From positions 124,001 through 188,000 of the forward strand of contig CAVSIX010000011.1 of assembly GCA_963728195.1 (NCBI GenBank): a stretch of 64,000 bases of DNA. Reading direction: 5' to 3'. Numbering within the stretch: the stretch's first letter is position 1; the number at the start of each line of letters is the position of its first letter. The position numbers and the translations under genes were made by a program. Below the pieces are notes generated by a model. It did not search any database. It saw only the letters and a list, made by a program, of their open reading frames with translations, and was not told the DNA's origin. The DNA is from Sva-07 sp963728195 (lineage in GTDB: Bacteria; Actinomycetota; Acidimicrobiia; Acidimicrobiales; Ilumatobacteraceae). Positions 48,926 through 56,815 of the stretch are shown piece by piece.

Positions 48926-49735
48926 TCAGTGGCGAAGGTGCGGCGGTCGTACCAGCAGCACCGGGCACGGGGCGTGGCGTACGATCGCCGCCGCCGTGCT
49001 GCCGATGACGAACCTCGACATCCCGGTGCGCCCGCGGGTGCTGGCGACGATCATCGCGGCCTTGATCGACGTCGCGAAGTCGGCGACCTCGTCGTGGACG
49101 TGTTCGCCGTGGAGCACCTCGAACTGGACCGGGTGGCCCGAGTCCTTCGACAGTCTCCTGGCGAGTCGGGCCGGATACGACGACTCGCTGACGTCGCTCG
49201 AGACGTTGGCGTCCGGATCGTTCACCTCGACGATCCAGGGTTCACCGCCGAGCTCGATGCCCCACGCCGCGGCGAGCGGCAACACCGATTCCGATGCGTC
49301 GGAACCGTCGACGGTGGCGATGATCGGGCCGTCGAACGTCCGGTTGGTGACGTGTGGTCCGACGACGAGGACGGGCCCGAAGATCCGATCGAGCAACTCC
49401 TCGGTCACGCTGCCGAGCAGTGCCGCCGAACGGCCTCGTCCGTGCGAGGCGAGGACGACGGTCACCTCGGGATGCTGTTCGACCTCGTTGCCGATCGCCT
49501 CGGCGACGCTCTCGGCCGCGATGCAGACGTGCGTCGACGCTGCGACACCGGACGTGTCGTGTTGTTCCAGGCGCTCGACGAGGCGCGCTCGGGCCTCGCT
49601 GACGTCGTGCTGGTCGAACACGACCTCGATCACGTCGAGCGAGGCGTCGCCTCGACGCGCGAGGCCGACTGCGGCATCGACGGCTCGCCAGGACGCGTCC
49701 GAGCCGTCGACGGGAACGATCAGGTGCTGAACCAC
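48926..49735 (-). CDS. Universal stress protein, two tandem UspA domains
   Basis: About 269 residues. First domain: HLIVPVDGSDASWRAVDAAV and loop SHGRGRSAALLGS. Second: PIIATVDGSDASESVLPLA and STRGRTGMSRFVIGS. The GTG start at 49735 follows GAGGAG. It is 46 bases downstream of a PPOX gene on the same strand, so the two likely form an operon behind the DosR-like box at 50259-50272. Confidence 0.92.
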   Translation of the reverse strand: MVQHLIVPVDGSDASWRAVDAAVGLARRGDASLDVIEVVFDQHDVSEARARLVERLEQHDTSGVAASTHVCIAAESVAEAIGNEVEQHPEVTVVLASHGRGRSAALLGSVTEELLDRIFGPVLVVGPHVTNRTFDGPIIATVDGSDASESVLPLAAAWGIELGGEPWIVEVNDPDANVSSDVSESSYPARLARRLSKDSGHPVQFEVLHGEHVHDEVADFATSIKAAMIVASTRGRTGMSRFVIGSTAAAIVRHAPCPVLLVRPPHLRH

Positions 49736-49781
49736 GGTGACTCCTCGTGTTGTGCGAGATGGCTGACGGCGAGGTGGTGCG

Positions 49782-50210
49782 TCATACCTCACGCTCGATT
49801 CGGAACCGCCGACCGGACACCACCGTCGGCACCAGTCGGACGAAGTACGGCTTGTCCGAGACGTGCCACGGATGCACGGCCAGCTCGAAGCTGTCGAACA
49901 GTTCGGTTTCGAGGGTGATCAGACCGGCGGCACCGTGGATGACGACGCTCCAGGGATCGTCGAGCTGCTCGCCGTAGGTGCACGCAGCGTTGTCGGCCTC
50001 GAACGCCACTTCGGAGGCGTCGAGTGCGTTGGTCAGTTTCGTTCCCATCGCGGTGCGGAACACGATCGATCCCTGATCGACCACGTGGTTGACGGGGAAG
50101 ATCTCCACGCCGCCACGTGGGGTCGGTGTGGCGAGGCGACCGATGTCGACGGTGCGCAACAACGTCCAGCACTCGGACTCCGAAAGCTCCTCGAGCGGCT
50201 GCTGATCCAC
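49782..50210 (-). CDS. PPOX-class split-barrel protein
   Basis: 142 residues. ELSESECWTLLRTVDIGRLATPTPRGGVEIFPVNHVVDQGSIVFRTAMGTKLTNAL is the actinobacterial pyridoxamine-5'-phosphate-oxidase-like family, with VAFEADNAACTYGEQLDDPWSVVIHGAA and a C-terminal WHVSDKPYFVRLVPTVVSGRRF. Flavin or F420 binding is likely. The GTG at 50210 follows GGAGGG. Upstream is a strong DosR-like box; downstream is a USP. A paralogue lies at 51236-51775. Confidence 0.88.
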   Translation of the reverse strand: MDQQPLEELSESECWTLLRTVDIGRLATPTPRGGVEIFPVNHVVDQGSIVFRTAMGTKLTNALDASEVAFEADNAACTYGEQLDDPWSVVIHGAAGLITLETELFDSFELAVHPWHVSDKPYFVRLVPTVVSGRRFRIEREV

Positions 50211-50258
50211 GGTGATCCCTCCATGCTGATCGTCACCCACCGGTGTCCTGCGACGCCA

Positions 50259-50272
50259 GGGCCCAATGTCAC
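50259..50272 (+). promoter_or_regulatory. Candidate DosR-like box for PPOX-USP operon
   Basis: GGGCCCAATGTCAC fully matches the proposed box, 49 bases upstream of the GTG at 50210. Confidence 0.6.
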
Positions 50273-50292
50273 GGCCGTCGGGGCGCACAGCT

Positions 50293-50306
50293 GAGTCTTC
50301 GGGCCC
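50293..50306 (-). promoter_or_regulatory. Weaker DosR-like box for USP at 50344
   Basis: GAGTCTTCGGGCCC on the plus strand ends 37 bases before the USP ATG. The GGGCCC half is good and the other half (GAGTC) is degenerate. Confidence 0.4.
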
Positions 50307-50343
50307 TTGGCGACGAAGGCGGTCGGGGGCGATACTCGACGCC

Positions 50344-51201
50344 ATGACATCTCGCTGGATCGTTGGCATCGACGGATCGGATGCGGCGGTCGACGCGCTG
50401 CGTTGGGCGGTCCGACACGGCGCCGAACGCAACGCCGAGATCACGGCGATCGGGGCCTATCACGTGCCGGCGATCATGTCGGTGTTCACGGCCAAGCGTG
50501 GATTCGGCGTCGACGAACTCGGTCTTGCCGCCACCGCCGGCCACGACGTCGACGTGGCGATCGAAGCAGCAGGCGGCGCCGCCGACGGGCCGCCGCACGT
50601 GGACGCGTCGGTGGTCGACGGCCAGGCGCAGCACGTGCTGGTCGAGGCCGCCGTCGAGGCGTCGCTCCTCGTGATCGGCCGGACCGGAAGCGGTGAGCTG
50701 CGCCATCACCTGCTGGGATCGGTGAGCCAGTACTGCGTGACGCACTCGCCCGCCCCGGTCGTCGTGGTGCCCGCCGGAACCGCGGTGACTGCGACGTCGT
50801 CGATCGTGGTCGGGTTCGACGGCAGCGAACACGCCGCCGAAGCCGTTCGTTGGGCGCTCGCGTTCGCCGGCGACACGGCGCAGGTGCGAGTCGTCGCCGC
50901 CGTGGAAGTCGCCCCGTGGGTCGACGAGGACCTGAGCCGCGACCGGTTCGGCGACGAGATCGAGCGCGAGGAGCAGGGCATCAACGATGCACTCGACCTC
51001 ATCGATCCCGACGGTCGCGCCGAGCGCTCGGTCGTGCTGCAGGGTCCCCGCCAAGCGCTCGCCGAGGCGCAGGAGGGCGCTGACCTCGTCGTGGTCGGTA
51101 CCCGCGGACGCGGGTTGATCACGGCCGGTCTGGTCGGCTCGGTGAGCACCTGGCTGCTCCACGACGCGGCGCTGCCCGTCGTCGTCGTTCCCAGCCGCTA
51201 G
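50344..51201 (+). CDS. Universal stress protein, two tandem UspA domains
   Basis: 285 residues. First domain: RWIVGIDGSDAAVDALRWAV and loop GRTGSGELRHHLLGS. Second: SIVVGFDGSEHAAEAVRWAL and GTRGRGLITAGLVGS. It is divergent from the PPOX-USP pair and convergent with a second PPOX gene. A candidate DosR-like box lies 37 bases upstream of the ATG. The first loop varies (RTGSG), so ATP binding there is less sure. Confidence 0.92.
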   Translation: MTSRWIVGIDGSDAAVDALRWAVRHGAERNAEITAIGAYHVPAIMSVFTAKRGFGVDELGLAATAGHDVDVAIEAAGGAADGPPHVDASVVDGQAQHVLVEAAVEASLLVIGRTGSGELRHHLLGSVSQYCVTHSPAPVVVVPAGTAVTATSSIVVGFDGSEHAAEAVRWALAFAGDTAQVRVVAAVEVAPWVDEDLSRDRFGDEIEREEQGINDALDLIDPDGRAERSVVLQGPRQALAEAQEGADLVVVGTRGRGLITAGLVGSVSTWLLHDAALPVVVVPSR

Positions 51202-51235
51202 GTCCTGGCGCCGGCCACGCGTGGCGCCGCCGAGT

Positions 51236-51775
51236 TCAGTCGGCGTGCAGTTTCGGCTCGCCGGGGTGGAACTCGACGCCGGGTGTCGGTGTCGCCGCCA
51301 GCGACTCGGCGTCCTCGTCGGTCTCGGTCTCCGACCAGCCGAGCGACGTGTCGGGGCGGGCCTCGTCGACGATGTGGTAGCGCCGTCCGGTGACGACTGT
51401 CGGTTCGACGCGCACGAAGTTCGGCTTGTCCCAGGCGAGCCAGGGGAACAGCGGGAGGTCTTCGGCGTCGAACACCTCCTGCATCCGTTCGATCGGTCGG
51501 GCCTCACCCTTGACGACCACGCTCCACGCCGTTCGGTCGTCGGGCTCGTAGCCGTCGATCTCGAAGGCGACCAACCGGTTGAGCACGGCACCGGCCAGCT
51601 TGGTGCCGGCGGCGCTGCGGAAGACGATGCCCTTGTCGTCGACCACGAAGTTGATCGGGAAGATGTCCGGCTGACCGGCGATGTCGACGGCCAGGCGCCC
51701 GACGTCGGCGTGATCGAGCAGTTCCCAGCACTCCGACTCGTCGAGGATCTCGGTGGCTTGCTGTCGTTCGTCCAT
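51236..51775 (-). CDS. PPOX-class split-barrel protein
   Basis: About 179 residues. ILDESECWELLDHADVGRLAVDIAGQPDIFPINFVVDDKGIVFRSAAGTKLAGAVL and WLAWDKPNFVRVEPTVVTGRRYHIV mark it as a paralogue of the protein at 49782-50210, with a C-terminal acidic extension of about 40 residues (SLGWSETETDEDAES). The ATG at 51775 is preferred over an upstream TTG. The DosR-like box GGGCCCTAGGTCAT lies 36 bases upstream. Confidence 0.88.
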   Translation of the reverse strand: MDERQQATEILDESECWELLDHADVGRLAVDIAGQPDIFPINFVVDDKGIVFRSAAGTKLAGAVLNRLVAFEIDGYEPDDRTAWSVVVKGEARPIERMQEVFDAEDLPLFPWLAWDKPNFVRVEPTVVTGRRYHIVDEARPDTSLGWSETETDEDAESLAATPTPGVEFHPGEPKLHAD

Positions 51776-51810
51776 GTGCCCATTCAACTCGACCGGCCCA
51801 CCTCGGTGCA

Positions 51811-51824
51811 GGGCCCTAGGTCAT
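51811..51824 (+). promoter_or_regulatory. Candidate DosR-like box upstream of the second PPOX gene
   Basis: GGGCCCTAGGTCAT, 36 bases upstream of the ATG at 51775, with a CCTAGG centre. Confidence 0.6.
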
Positions 51825-51840
51825 GGCGGTCATGGGTGGA

Positions 51841-53240
51841 TCACTGCAGGCTGACCAACTCGAACTGCACGGGTACGACCGCATTGACGCCATCGTCGAC
51901 GAGACGGTCGGCGAGGGCGGCGCTGGCCTCGGGTTCACCGTGCACGACGAAGACGACGTCGGGCACTTCGGGGAGCGCCGCGATCCAGTCGTGCAGGCCC
52001 TCGGCGTCGGCGTGGACGGACAGTGACCGCAACACCGAGACCTCTGCCCGCACGGGCACGTACCGCCCGAGCATCTTCACGTTGCGGACGCCGTCGGCGA
52101 GCGAGCGCCCACGGGTTCCCGCTGCCTGGAAGCCGCACAGCACCACGCTGTTGCGATGGTCGGGGAGCAGACGCGCAAGGTGGTGCAGCACGCGACCCCC
52201 GACGCCATGCCCGACGCCGAGATGATGATCGCCGGCGCGGTCAGCTCGTTCAACGACTTCGAGTCCTCGACCGTCGGACACTCGCGCAGGCCGCCGCCCG
52301 GATCGAAGATGTCGGACGCGAGATCCGAGAGCGCCGGATGGCATTCGTTCGGGTTCCCGGTGCGCAGTGCGCGGCGGTAGACGTCGAGCACCCGCAGCGC
52401 CATCGGGCTGTCGACGTACACGGGCAGACTGGGGATGCGGCCGTCGGTCATCAACGCGCGCAGCACGGTCAGGAGGACCTCGGTGCGGTCGACGGCGAAG
52501 GCGGGGATCAACACGATCCCGCCGCGCTTCGCAGTGCGGTTGACCAGCTCGGCCAGCGCATCGATCTCGTCGGACTCGCGCGGATGCAGCGAATCGCCAT
52601 AGGTCGACTCGACCAGCACCGTGCGCGCCGCCGGCGGCACGCCCGGAGGGGCGATCAGGGGGTGGTTGCCGCGCCCGAGGTCTCCGCTCGCGAGCAGCGT
52701 CGTCGTGGCGCCGCCCCCGGTGATCGTCAGGTGGACGCTGGCCGAGCCGAGGATGTGACCCGCAGGCACGAAGCGGGCGACGACGCCGTCGGCGACCTCG
52801 ACGGGGTCGTGGAACTCCACGGCTTCGAGGAGCGCGATCGCCGCATCGGCATCGTCGGAGGTGTAGAGAGGCCGCGCCGGGACGTGCTTGCTGAACCCCC
52901 GTTCGTTCGCGAAGCGCGCCTGCTCCTCTTGGAGGTGCGCGGCGTCGGGCAGCAGGATCCTGCAGAGATCACACGTGGAGGTGGTGGCGAAGATCGGCCC
53001 GGCGAAGCCGTCTCGGGCGAGTCCGGGCAGCCAACCGCTGTGGTCGATGTGGGCATGGGTGACCACCACCGCATCGATCGTCGCTGGATCGACCGGGAAC
53101 GGCTCCCAGTTCGCGAGCCGATCGCGTTTTGCCCCCTGGAACAGGCCGGCGTCGACGAGCACGGTGGCACGATCGGTGCGCAACAGGAAACGACTCCCCG
53201 TCACCGTGCCGGTGGCGCCGAGGAATTGCAGGGTGGCCAT
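51841..53240 (-). pseudogene. Metallo-beta-lactamase/beta-CASP RNase, interrupted by one frameshift
   Basis: The frame from ATG 53240 encodes LQFLGATGTVTGSRFLL, VVVTHAHIDHSGWLPGL, FVPAGHILGSASVHL, VLVESTYGDSLH and IIISASGMASG, all typical of RNA-processing beta-CASP enzymes. At a run of five G (minus strand, 52196-52200) the frame breaks. The next frame continues GRVLHHLARLLPDHRNSVVLCGFQAAGTRGRSL, VRAEVSVLRSLSVHADAEGLHDWI and VVFVVHGEPEASAALADRL, the expected C-terminus. One extra G would restore a protein of about 466 residues. This is either a recent null mutation, programmed slippage or a sequencing error. Confidence 0.85.
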
Positions 53241-53247
53241 GACAGCG

Positions 53248-53257
53248 ACTCTAGGAT
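53248..53257. promoter_or_regulatory. Overlapping divergent leaderless-type promoters
   Basis: TAGGAT (plus, 53252-53257) ends eight bases before the USP ATG at 53266. TAGAGT (minus, 53253-53248) ends seven bases before the RNase ATG at 53240. The two elements share two bases, so only one polymerase can bind at a time. Confidence 0.55.
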
Positions 53258-53265
53258 CGACGGTG

Positions 53266-53730
53266 ATGGCCGACACCGATCGCACCCCTGGCAGCATCAT
53301 CAGTGCCGGACCGGTGATCGTCGGGGTCGACGGTTCGAACAACGCTCGGCGAGCGTTGGCGATGGCCACCGAGATCGCCCGCCGGTTCGATCTCGACCTC
53401 GCGGTGTTCCATGCGATCGGTCTGATGACCGTGATCGAAGGTCGCCACGTCCCGTCGGAGGGTCACCGCGACGACCTCGAACGCTTGCTCCGCCTCGACT
53501 GGTGTTCGTCGTTGACGGGCGATCCCGACGTGCGATGGCGCGCCGAGCTCGTGTACGGCAGCCCCGCCGACGTCCTGATGAAGATGGGCACCGGCCTCGA
53601 TGCCTCCTTCGTCGTCGTCGGCTCTCGCGGCGTCGGCGAAGAACAGGCGCTCGGCAGCACCAGCCATCACGTCGTGCACCACTGCGACCGGCCGGTCGTC
53701 GTCGTACCGCCCGCCGACCGCACGGCCTGA
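53266..53730 (+). CDS. Universal stress protein, single UspA domain
   Basis: About 154 residues. VIVGVDGSNNARRALAMATEIARRFDLDLAVFHAIG opens one UspA domain. The loop region VVGSRGVGEEQALGSTSHHVVHH fits the binding pattern roughly: GSRGVGEEQALGS. It starts ATG at 53266; a GTG one codon earlier is possible. It is divergent from the frameshifted RNase gene with only 25 bases between them. Confidence 0.9.
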   Translation: MADTDRTPGSIISAGPVIVGVDGSNNARRALAMATEIARRFDLDLAVFHAIGLMTVIEGRHVPSEGHRDDLERLLRLDWCSSLTGDPDVRWRAELVYGSPADVLMKMGTGLDASFVVVGSRGVGEEQALGSTSHHVVHHCDRPVVVVPPADRTA

Positions 53731-53750
53731 GGCTCAGCGCCCCGACCCGG

Positions 53751-53756
53751 TACGGT
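53751..53756 (+). promoter_or_regulatory. Leaderless-type -10 element of the SDR gene
   Basis: TACGGT ends seven bases before the ATG at 53764. Confidence 0.5.
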
Positions 53757-53763
53757 CCGGGAC

Positions 53764-54501
53764 ATGAGTGAATTCAGTGATCGCGTCGCCATCGTCACCG
53801 GGTCGTCGAGCGGCATCGGCGAGGAGACCGCTCGGCGGCTCTCGGCGCTCGGCGCCACCGTCGTGGTCAACTCGTCGTCGTCGGTCACCGCCGGCGAGGC
53901 CGTGGCGGCGTCGTTGCCCGGGGAGTCGTGCTACCTGCGCGCCGACATCAGCATCCAGGACGAGGCGCATGCTCTGGTCGACGACACGATCGAGCGGTAC
54001 GGGCGGCTCGACTTCCTGATCAACAACGCCGGCTGGACGACGTCGATCCCGCACGACCGGCTCGACGATCTGACCGACGAGATCTTCCGCAAGACCTTCG
54101 ACGTCAACGTGTTCGGCACGTGGTGGGTCACCAAGCGGGCGATCCCGCACCTGCGCAGGTCCGACGACGCCAACATCGTCAACATCACCTCGATCGCCGG
54201 GCTCCGGCCGGTCGGTTCCTCGATGGCGTACTCGATGACCAAGGCCGCACTCAACCAGATGACGCTCCTGCTCGCGAAGAGCTACGGACCGATCCGGGTC
54301 AACGCCGTGGCGCCCGGACTCGTGGCCACCCCGTGGACCGAGGACTGGGACGCCATGCACGAGGCGATCGCGAAGCTGGCGCCGGTGCCGCGTTCGGCGA
54401 CGCCCGACGACTGTGCCGAAGCGGTGCTCGCACTGCTGCGCAACAAGTACACCAGCGGCGAGATCTTCGTCGTCGACGGCGGCTCCACCCTCAAGATGTG
54501 A
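53764..54501 (+). CDS. Short-chain dehydrogenase/reductase
   Basis: 245 residues. The cofactor motif is TGSSSGIGEETARRL, NNAG is in LINNAGWTTSI, the catalytic Ser is in VNITSIAGL and the YxxxK is AYSMTKAALNQM. The C-terminal SGEIFVVDGGSTLKM is classic. The absence of an acidic residue after beta-2 (VVVNSSSS) suggests NADPH preference. Substrate unknown. A perfect 35-base palindrome follows the stop. Confidence 0.94.
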   Translation: MSEFSDRVAIVTGSSSGIGEETARRLSALGATVVVNSSSSVTAGEAVAASLPGESCYLRADISIQDEAHALVDDTIERYGRLDFLINNAGWTTSIPHDRLDDLTDEIFRKTFDVNVFGTWWVTKRAIPHLRRSDDANIVNITSIAGLRPVGSSMAYSMTKAALNQMTLLLAKSYGPIRVNAVAPGLVATPWTEDWDAMHEAIAKLAPVPRSATPDDCAEAVLALLRNKYTSGEIFVVDGGSTLKM

Positions 54502-54536
54502 ACCGCCTACGAGGTGCCTGGCACCTCGTAGGCGGT
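54502..54536. terminator. Perfect 35-base palindrome between convergent genes
   Basis: The two 17-base arms are exact complements around one central T. The middle reads GAGGTGCCTGGCACCTC. It begins the base after the SDR stop and reaches the first base of the thiolase stop. It acts as a two-way terminator. Confidence 0.7.
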
Positions 54537-55735
54537 CACGCGGCGGACTTCTCCAGGATGTGGATGCCGCACGCCGAGCCGAGCCCGATCACGTGGGCGA
54601 GGCCGACCTTGGCGCCCTCGATCTGACGGTCGCCCGCCTCGCCGCGCAGGTGATGGCAGATCTCCCAGACGTTCGCGATGCCGGTCGCCGAGATCGGATG
54701 CCCCTTCGACTGCAGGCCGCCCGACACGTTGACCGGCAGTGAGCCGTCGCGCCACGGTGCACCCGAGTTGAAGAAGTCGACGGCACCGCCTTCTTCGCAG
54801 AGACCCAGATTGTCGTAGTGGACCAGTTCCGCCGTGGCGAAGCAGTCGTGCAGTTCGACGAGATCGAGGTCGTCCGGGCCGATGCCGGCCTGCTCGTATG
54901 CCGTCTTCGCCGCGTTGCGGGTGAGCGTGTTGACGTCGGGGAGCACCTGGCAGGCTTCCTGCCACGGGTCCGACGTGAGCACCGAGGCCGACACCTTGAC
55001 GGCGCGACGCTGCTGCTCGAGTGACAGCGTCTTGAGCTTCTCGCCGCTGACGACGACCGCAGCCGCTGCGCCGTCGCAGTTCGCCGAGCACATCGGGCGG
55101 GTGTTCGGGTAGGCGATCATCATGTCGCCCATGATCTCCTCGAGCGTGAACCGCTTCGAGTAGGCGGCGAGTGGGTTCAGGGTGGAGTGGGCGTGGTTCT
55201 TCTCGGAGATCTTGGCGAACAGCTCGAAGTCGGCGCCGCCGTACTTGTGGCCGTACTCCATGCCGACTTGGGCGAACACGCCGGGCATCGTGTCGGTGCC
55301 GATGCGGCCGTCGGTGGACGTCACTGCGCCGAAGCGGCCCTGCGGCTCCCACTCGTTGCCGTCCTTCTTCGCCCGGCCACCACCACCGAGCAGCCCGACG
55401 CCGGCCAGCTTCTCGACGCCCACGGCGAGGCCCATCTCGCTCTCGCCTGCCTTGATCGACATGATGGCGGTGCGCAGCGCCGTGGCGCCGGTGGCGCAGG
55501 CGTTCGACACGTTGTAGACGGGGATGCCGGTCTGGCCGACCTGCTTCTGGATCTGCTGGCCGATGCCGCCCGAGCCCATCAGGTTGCCGGCCGCCATGAC
55601 CCCCATGTCGGCCATCGTCACGCCGCCGTCGGCGAGCGCCGCCATCACCGCCTCCGATGCGAGGTCGACCACGTCACGGTCGGTGTGCTTGCCGAACTTG
55701 GTCATGTTGATCCCGAGGATCCAGATGTCGCTCAC
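54536..55735 (-). CDS. Thiolase-like (SCP-x/lipid-transfer type) protein
   Basis: About 399 residues. NACATGATALRTAIMSIKAGE holds the nucleophile Cys, DLDLVELHDCFATAELVHYDNLGLC the second motif and GGLQSKGHPISATGIANVWEI the GHP motif. GLGSACGIHIL ends the protein where thiolases have the C-x-G Cys. It resembles actinobacterial acetyl-CoA acetyltransferases and steroid side-chain aldolases (Ltp2-like). The GTG at 55735 follows AAGGAGAG. The DUF35 gene upstream on the same strand is its usual partner. Confidence 0.92.
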   Translation of the reverse strand: MSDIWILGINMTKFGKHTDRDVVDLASEAVMAALADGGVTMADMGVMAAGNLMGSGGIGQQIQKQVGQTGIPVYNVSNACATGATALRTAIMSIKAGESEMGLAVGVEKLAGVGLLGGGGRAKKDGNEWEPQGRFGAVTSTDGRIGTDTMPGVFAQVGMEYGHKYGGADFELFAKISEKNHAHSTLNPLAAYSKRFTLEEIMGDMMIAYPNTRPMCSANCDGAAAAVVVSGEKLKTLSLEQQRRAVKVSASVLTSDPWQEACQVLPDVNTLTRNAAKTAYEQAGIGPDDLDLVELHDCFATAELVHYDNLGLCEEGGAVDFFNSGAPWRDGSLPVNVSGGLQSKGHPISATGIANVWEICHHLRGEAGDRQIEGAKVGLAHVIGLGSACGIHILEKSAA

Positions 55736-55773
55736 TGTCTCTCCTTCTCGGCCTCTCGGCCCGTGTGTTTCTT

Positions 55774-55825
55774 CGTTTGTGTTGCATTTTCGGTGGAGTG
55801 GACCACCCGGAATGCAACACAAACG
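55774..55825. repeat. Intergenic inverted repeat, copy E
   Basis: The most symmetric copy: CGTTTGTGTTGCATT, TCGGTGG, CCACCCGGAATGC and AACACAAACG. It sits between the DUF35 stop and the thiolase start, inside the presumed operon. Confidence 0.85.
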
Positions 55826-55841
55826 TGGTGGTGTGATGGGC

Positions 55842-56252
55842 TCAGGCGGGTTCGAAGGCGAAGGCGATGGCTTCGGTGCCGTGGTCGTCGGTGCCGAGGG
55901 AGTAGGTGGTCAGCTTCACCTTCATGCCGGTGTGGACGTGGTCGGCGTCGGGTTCGACGTTGCGCAGGTTGCCGCGCACGCTCGTGCCGTCGCAGTCGAC
56001 CACGCCGGACACGAACGGCACCTCGACGCCGGGTGCTGCGAACGCGACGATCGTGAACGTTCGCAGTTCGCCCTCGGTGGCGATCTTCACCTGGCGGAAC
56101 CCGGTGCCGAAGCACGAGGCGCACGCATTGCGGCGGTCGAAGAACCGGGCGCCGCAGTTGGCGCACTCGTTGGCGACCAGGTGGGGATCGCCGTCGTCGA
56201 GTACGAGATAGTCGACGAGCGGAACCCGGCTCGGTGTTGCGGTGTCGGTCAT
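55842..56252 (-). CDS. DUF35 OB-fold zinc-ribbon protein (thiolase partner)
   Basis: About 136 residues. A zinc ribbon (CANCGARFFDRRNACASC) precedes an OB fold (VPFVSGVVDCDGTSVRGNL, TGMKVKLTTYSLG). Proteins of this family pair with thiolase- or aldolase-type partners, as ChsH2 with Ltp2, and form a channel for CoA esters. The gene is upstream of the thiolase on the same strand, with repeat copy E between them. The ATG at 56252 is preferred over one six codons upstream. Confidence 0.9.
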   Translation of the reverse strand: MTDTATPSRVPLVDYLVLDDGDPHLVANECANCGARFFDRRNACASCFGTGFRQVKIATEGELRTFTIVAFAAPGVEVPFVSGVVDCDGTSVRGNLRNVEPDADHVHTGMKVKLTTYSLGTDDHGTEAIAFAFEPA

Positions 56253-56317
56253 TTCCGCGAACGTACCCATCGCCTGCCCGTGGCGACGACCCGGCGCGAG
56301 TGCGCATGGGGTCCCGC

Positions 56318-56761
56318 TCAGCGGTCAGGTGCGAGCGCAACCAGCCACGCCGGCAGCCGGGTGGGTCGGCCGGTCGTGGTGACGCAGCCGTGGACCGTCA
56401 CGCCGGTCGCTCGCGGACGGGCGACCCCGGCGTCGTCCACCGTGATCAGGTAGGCCATCTGGAACGTCGCCCTGGTGACGTCGGCGAGACGGAGGTGCAC
56501 CGTGATGTCGTCGTCGAACTCGAGCGGCTGGCGGTACTGCACGAACGACTCGAGCACCGGCGATTCGAGCCCGGCGTCACGCCACTCGGTGAACGGATGG
56601 CCGATCGCCCGGAGGTATTCGACGCGCGTCTCCTCGAAGTAGGCGAGGTAGTTGCTGTGGTGGACGATGCCCATCGCATCGGTCTCGACGAAGCGGACAC
56701 GGATCCGATGGTCGAACTCGTAGTCGTCGGGCGAGGTGGACGGGTCGACGGACAGACGCAC
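56318..56761 (-). CDS. 4-hydroxybenzoyl-CoA thioesterase-family (hotdog) protein
   Basis: About 147 residues. HRIRVRFVETDAMGIVHHSNYLAYFEETRVEYLRAIG is the hotdog thioesterase motif with the catalytic Asp in ETDAMGIVHH. YRQPLEFDDDITVHLRLADVTRATFQMAYLI continues the fold. It hydrolyses acyl-CoA or related thioesters. The start is uncertain; the GTG at 56759-56761 is used because the conserved domain begins about 16 residues later. Divergent from the YbaK gene. Confidence 0.85.
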   Translation of the reverse strand: MRLSVDPSTSPDDYEFDHRIRVRFVETDAMGIVHHSNYLAYFEETRVEYLRAIGHPFTEWRDAGLESPVLESFVQYRQPLEFDDDITVHLRLADVTRATFQMAYLITVDDAGVARPRATGVTVHGCVTTTGRPTRLPAWLVALAPDR

Positions 56762-56802
56762 GCAGCGACCATACAAGTGGAGCCCGACGACAAGTGGCGC
56801 CC

Positions 56803-56808
56803 TACAGT
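56803..56808 (+). promoter_or_regulatory. Leaderless-type -10 element of the YbaK gene
   Basis: TACAGT ends seven bases before the GTG at 56816. Confidence 0.45.
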
Positions 56809-56815
56809 CGCTGCC

